From positions 1 through 7,047 of the forward strand of contig DVNG01000009.1 of assembly GCA_018714545.1 (NCBI GenBank): a DNA stretch of 7,047 bases, read 5' to 3'. This document shows, in pieces, positions 5,708-7,047 of this stretch; the stretch's first letter is position 1, and every line of letters begins with the position of its first letter. The DNA is from Limousia pullorum. Its GTDB lineage: Bacteria > Bacillota > Clostridia > Oscillospirales > Acutalibacteraceae. Under the pieces are notes generated by a model that was given only the letters and a program-made list of their open reading frames with translations, did no database searches and was not told the origin of the DNA. The position numbers were made by a program, and so were the translations under genes.

Positions 5708-7047
5708 ATGGATAACAGTAAGAAGACTATGGAAAAAATTGTTGCTTTATGCAAAAACAGAGGCTATGTTTACTCAGGCTCTGAAATTTACGGCGGACTT
5801 TCCAACACTTGGGACTACGGCCCTCTTGGTGTTGAATTCAAAAATAACGTAAAAAAGGCATGGCTTAAGAAATTCGTACAGGAAAGCAAGTACAATGTAG
5901 GACTTGACTCAGCTATCCTTATGAATCCTCAGACATGGGTAGCTTCCGGTCACGTAGGCGGTTTCTCTGACCCTCTCATGGACTGTAAGGACTGCAAAAC
6001 CCGTCACCGTGCTGACAAGCTCATCGAGGACTTCGGCGCAGATCCAAACGGCATGACTTTGGAGCAAATGGCTGATTTCATCAAAGAAAACAAAATCGCA
6101 TGCCCTGACTGCGGCGGCACAAACTTTACAGACATCAGAAAGTTTAACCTTATGTTCAAAACTTTCCAGGGTGTTACAGAAGACGCTAAAAACGAGCTTT
6201 ACTTGAGACCTGAAACAGCTCAGGGTATTTTCGTAAACTTTGCAAACATCGCAAGAACAACAAGAAAGAAAATCCCATTCGGTGTTGCTCAGATTGGTAA
6301 GTCTTTCAGAAACGAAATCACTCCGGGAAACTTCACTTTCAGAACAAGAGAGTTTGAGCAGATGGAGCTTGAGTTCTTCTGCAAGCCTGACACAGACCTT
6401 GAGTGGTTCTACTACTGGAAGGACTTCTGCAAGAACTGGCTTTTGAACCTGGGTTTGAGAGAAGAGAACATCCGTCTCAGAGACCACGAAAAGGAAGAGC
6501 TTTCTTTCTATTCAAAGGCTACAACAGACATCGAGTTCCTCTTCCCATTCGGTTGGGGCGAGCTTTGGGGTATTGCTGACAGAACAGACTACGACCTCAC
6601 ACAGCACATCAACCATTCAGGCAAGAGCCTCGACTACTTTGACCCAACAGACAACACACGTTATGTTCCATACGTTGTTGAGCCGTCTCTGGGTGCTGAC
6701 CGTGTAGCTTTGGCATTCCTCTGCGACGCATACGACGAGGAAGAAATCGACGAAAAGGACACAAGAGTTGTTCTCCGTCTCCATCCTGCACTTGCTCCTT
6801 ACAAGGCAGCAATTCTCCCGCTTTCCAAGAAGCTTGGCGACAAGGCAGACGAAGTAAGAGAAATGCTTTCCAAGCACTTCATGGTTGAGTACGACGACGC
6901 AGGTTCAATCGGTAAACGTTACCGCAGACAGGACGAAATCGGAACACCATTCTGCATCACCTATGACTTTGAGTCCCTTGAGGACGGCTGTGTAACAGTA
7001 CGTGACAGAGACACAATGGCACAGGAAAGAATAGCAATCTCCGACCT
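5708..7047 (+). CDS. glyQS: Glycyl-tRNA synthetase, single-chain alpha2 class II type (C-terminus cut by window edge)
   Basis: The enzyme attaches glycine to tRNA-Gly in the cytoplasm. The ATG at 5708..5710 follows GGAGGA (5695..5700) at 7 nt. 446 codons are visible of an expected total of about 460, so only the end of the anticodon-binding domain is missing. The class II core is intact: SEIYGGLSNTWDYGPLG (25-41), YLRPETAQGIFVNF (165-178), motif 2 FRNEITPGNFTFRTREFEQME (200-220), and motif 3 EPSLGADRVALAFL (325-338). C93, C96, C132 and C135 form a CxxC..CxxC zinc site found in this type. The anticodon-binding domain starts near residue 355 with the HPALAPYKAA segment; the DDAGSIGKRYRRQDEIGTPFCITYD region (397-420) is typical. 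This is the dimeric form related to archaeal and eukaryotic GlyRS, not the GlyQ/GlyS tetramer. It is divergent from the cyclase operon. Confidence 0.97.
   Translation, partial: MDNSKKTMEKIVALCKNRGYVYSGSEIYGGLSNTWDYGPLGVEFKNNVKKAWLKKFVQESKYNVGLDSAILMNPQTWVASGHVGGFSDPLMDCKDCKTRHRADKLIEDFGADPNGMTLEQMADFIKENKIACPDCGGTNFTDIRKFNLMFKTFQGVTEDAKNELYLRPETAQGIFVNFANIARTTRKKIPFGVAQIGKSFRNEITPGNFTFRTREFEQMELEFFCKPDTDLEWFYYWKDFCKNWLLNLGLREENIRLRDHEKEELSFYSKATTDIEFLFPFGWGELWGIADRTDYDLTQHINHSGKSLDYFDPTDNTRYVPYVVEPSLGADRVALAFLCDAYDEEEIDEKDTRVVLRLHPALAPYKAAILPLSKKLGDKADEVREMLSKHFMVEYDDAGSIGKRYRRQDEIGTPFCITYDFESLEDGCVTVRDRDTMAQERIAISD

Noticed and set aside
5909..6487. A 192-codon minus-strand open frame opposite glycyl-tRNA synthetase
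   Set aside because: It lies wholly within a strongly conserved synthetase gene and its Val/Cys/Ser-rich translation reflects the codon bias of the opposite strand.

Overview
The window looks like chromosomal DNA from a low-to-moderate GC Gram-positive anaerobe, most likely a gut member of the Clostridia. The reasons are strong AGGAGG-type ribosome binding sites, sigma-A type promoters, Rho-independent terminators with T-tracts, a single-chain glycyl-tRNA synthetase, an oxygen-sensitive QueH-type queuosine enzyme, and a secreted glycan-degrading fucosidase. The genus cannot be fixed from the sequence alone. No transposase, integrase, phage gene, CRISPR array, rRNA or tRNA gene was seen.

Layout, left to right. 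At 1..1130 (minus) lies the N-terminal part of a secreted GH29 alpha-L-fucosidase, cut by the left window edge. At 1131..1473 there is a gap without genes; it holds the fucosidase ribosome binding site, a good promoter overlapped by a palindrome, an AT-rich stretch, and the terminator of the operon to its right. That operon runs leftward. From its upstream end it contains a metal-dependent cyclase-family hydrolase (4894..5484), a large unrecognised membrane-anchored lipoprotein (2896..4845, TTG start), a HAD phosphatase of the phosphoglycolate phosphatase type (2141..2794) and queH (1474..2124). A hairpin with T-tracts on both sides separates the lipoprotein from the phosphatase, so the four genes may form two transcription units. 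At 5485..5707 there is a divergent intergenic region with promoters facing both ways. Rightward from 5708 lies glycyl-tRNA synthetase, almost complete but cut by the right edge.

The genes do not form an obvious single pathway. QueH finishes queuosine in tRNA and GlyRS charges tRNA-Gly, so two of the genes serve translation. The fucosidase is a separately promoted and probably regulated carbohydrate gene. The phosphatase is a generic metabolite-repair type enzyme. The least explained item is the 649-residue lipoprotein, which appears to be anchored at both ends: by a lipidated N-terminal cysteine and by a C-terminal membrane helix followed by a highly charged cytoplasmic tail. I found no convincing evidence of a complete new multi-gene system; this lipoprotein is the best candidate for new biology here.
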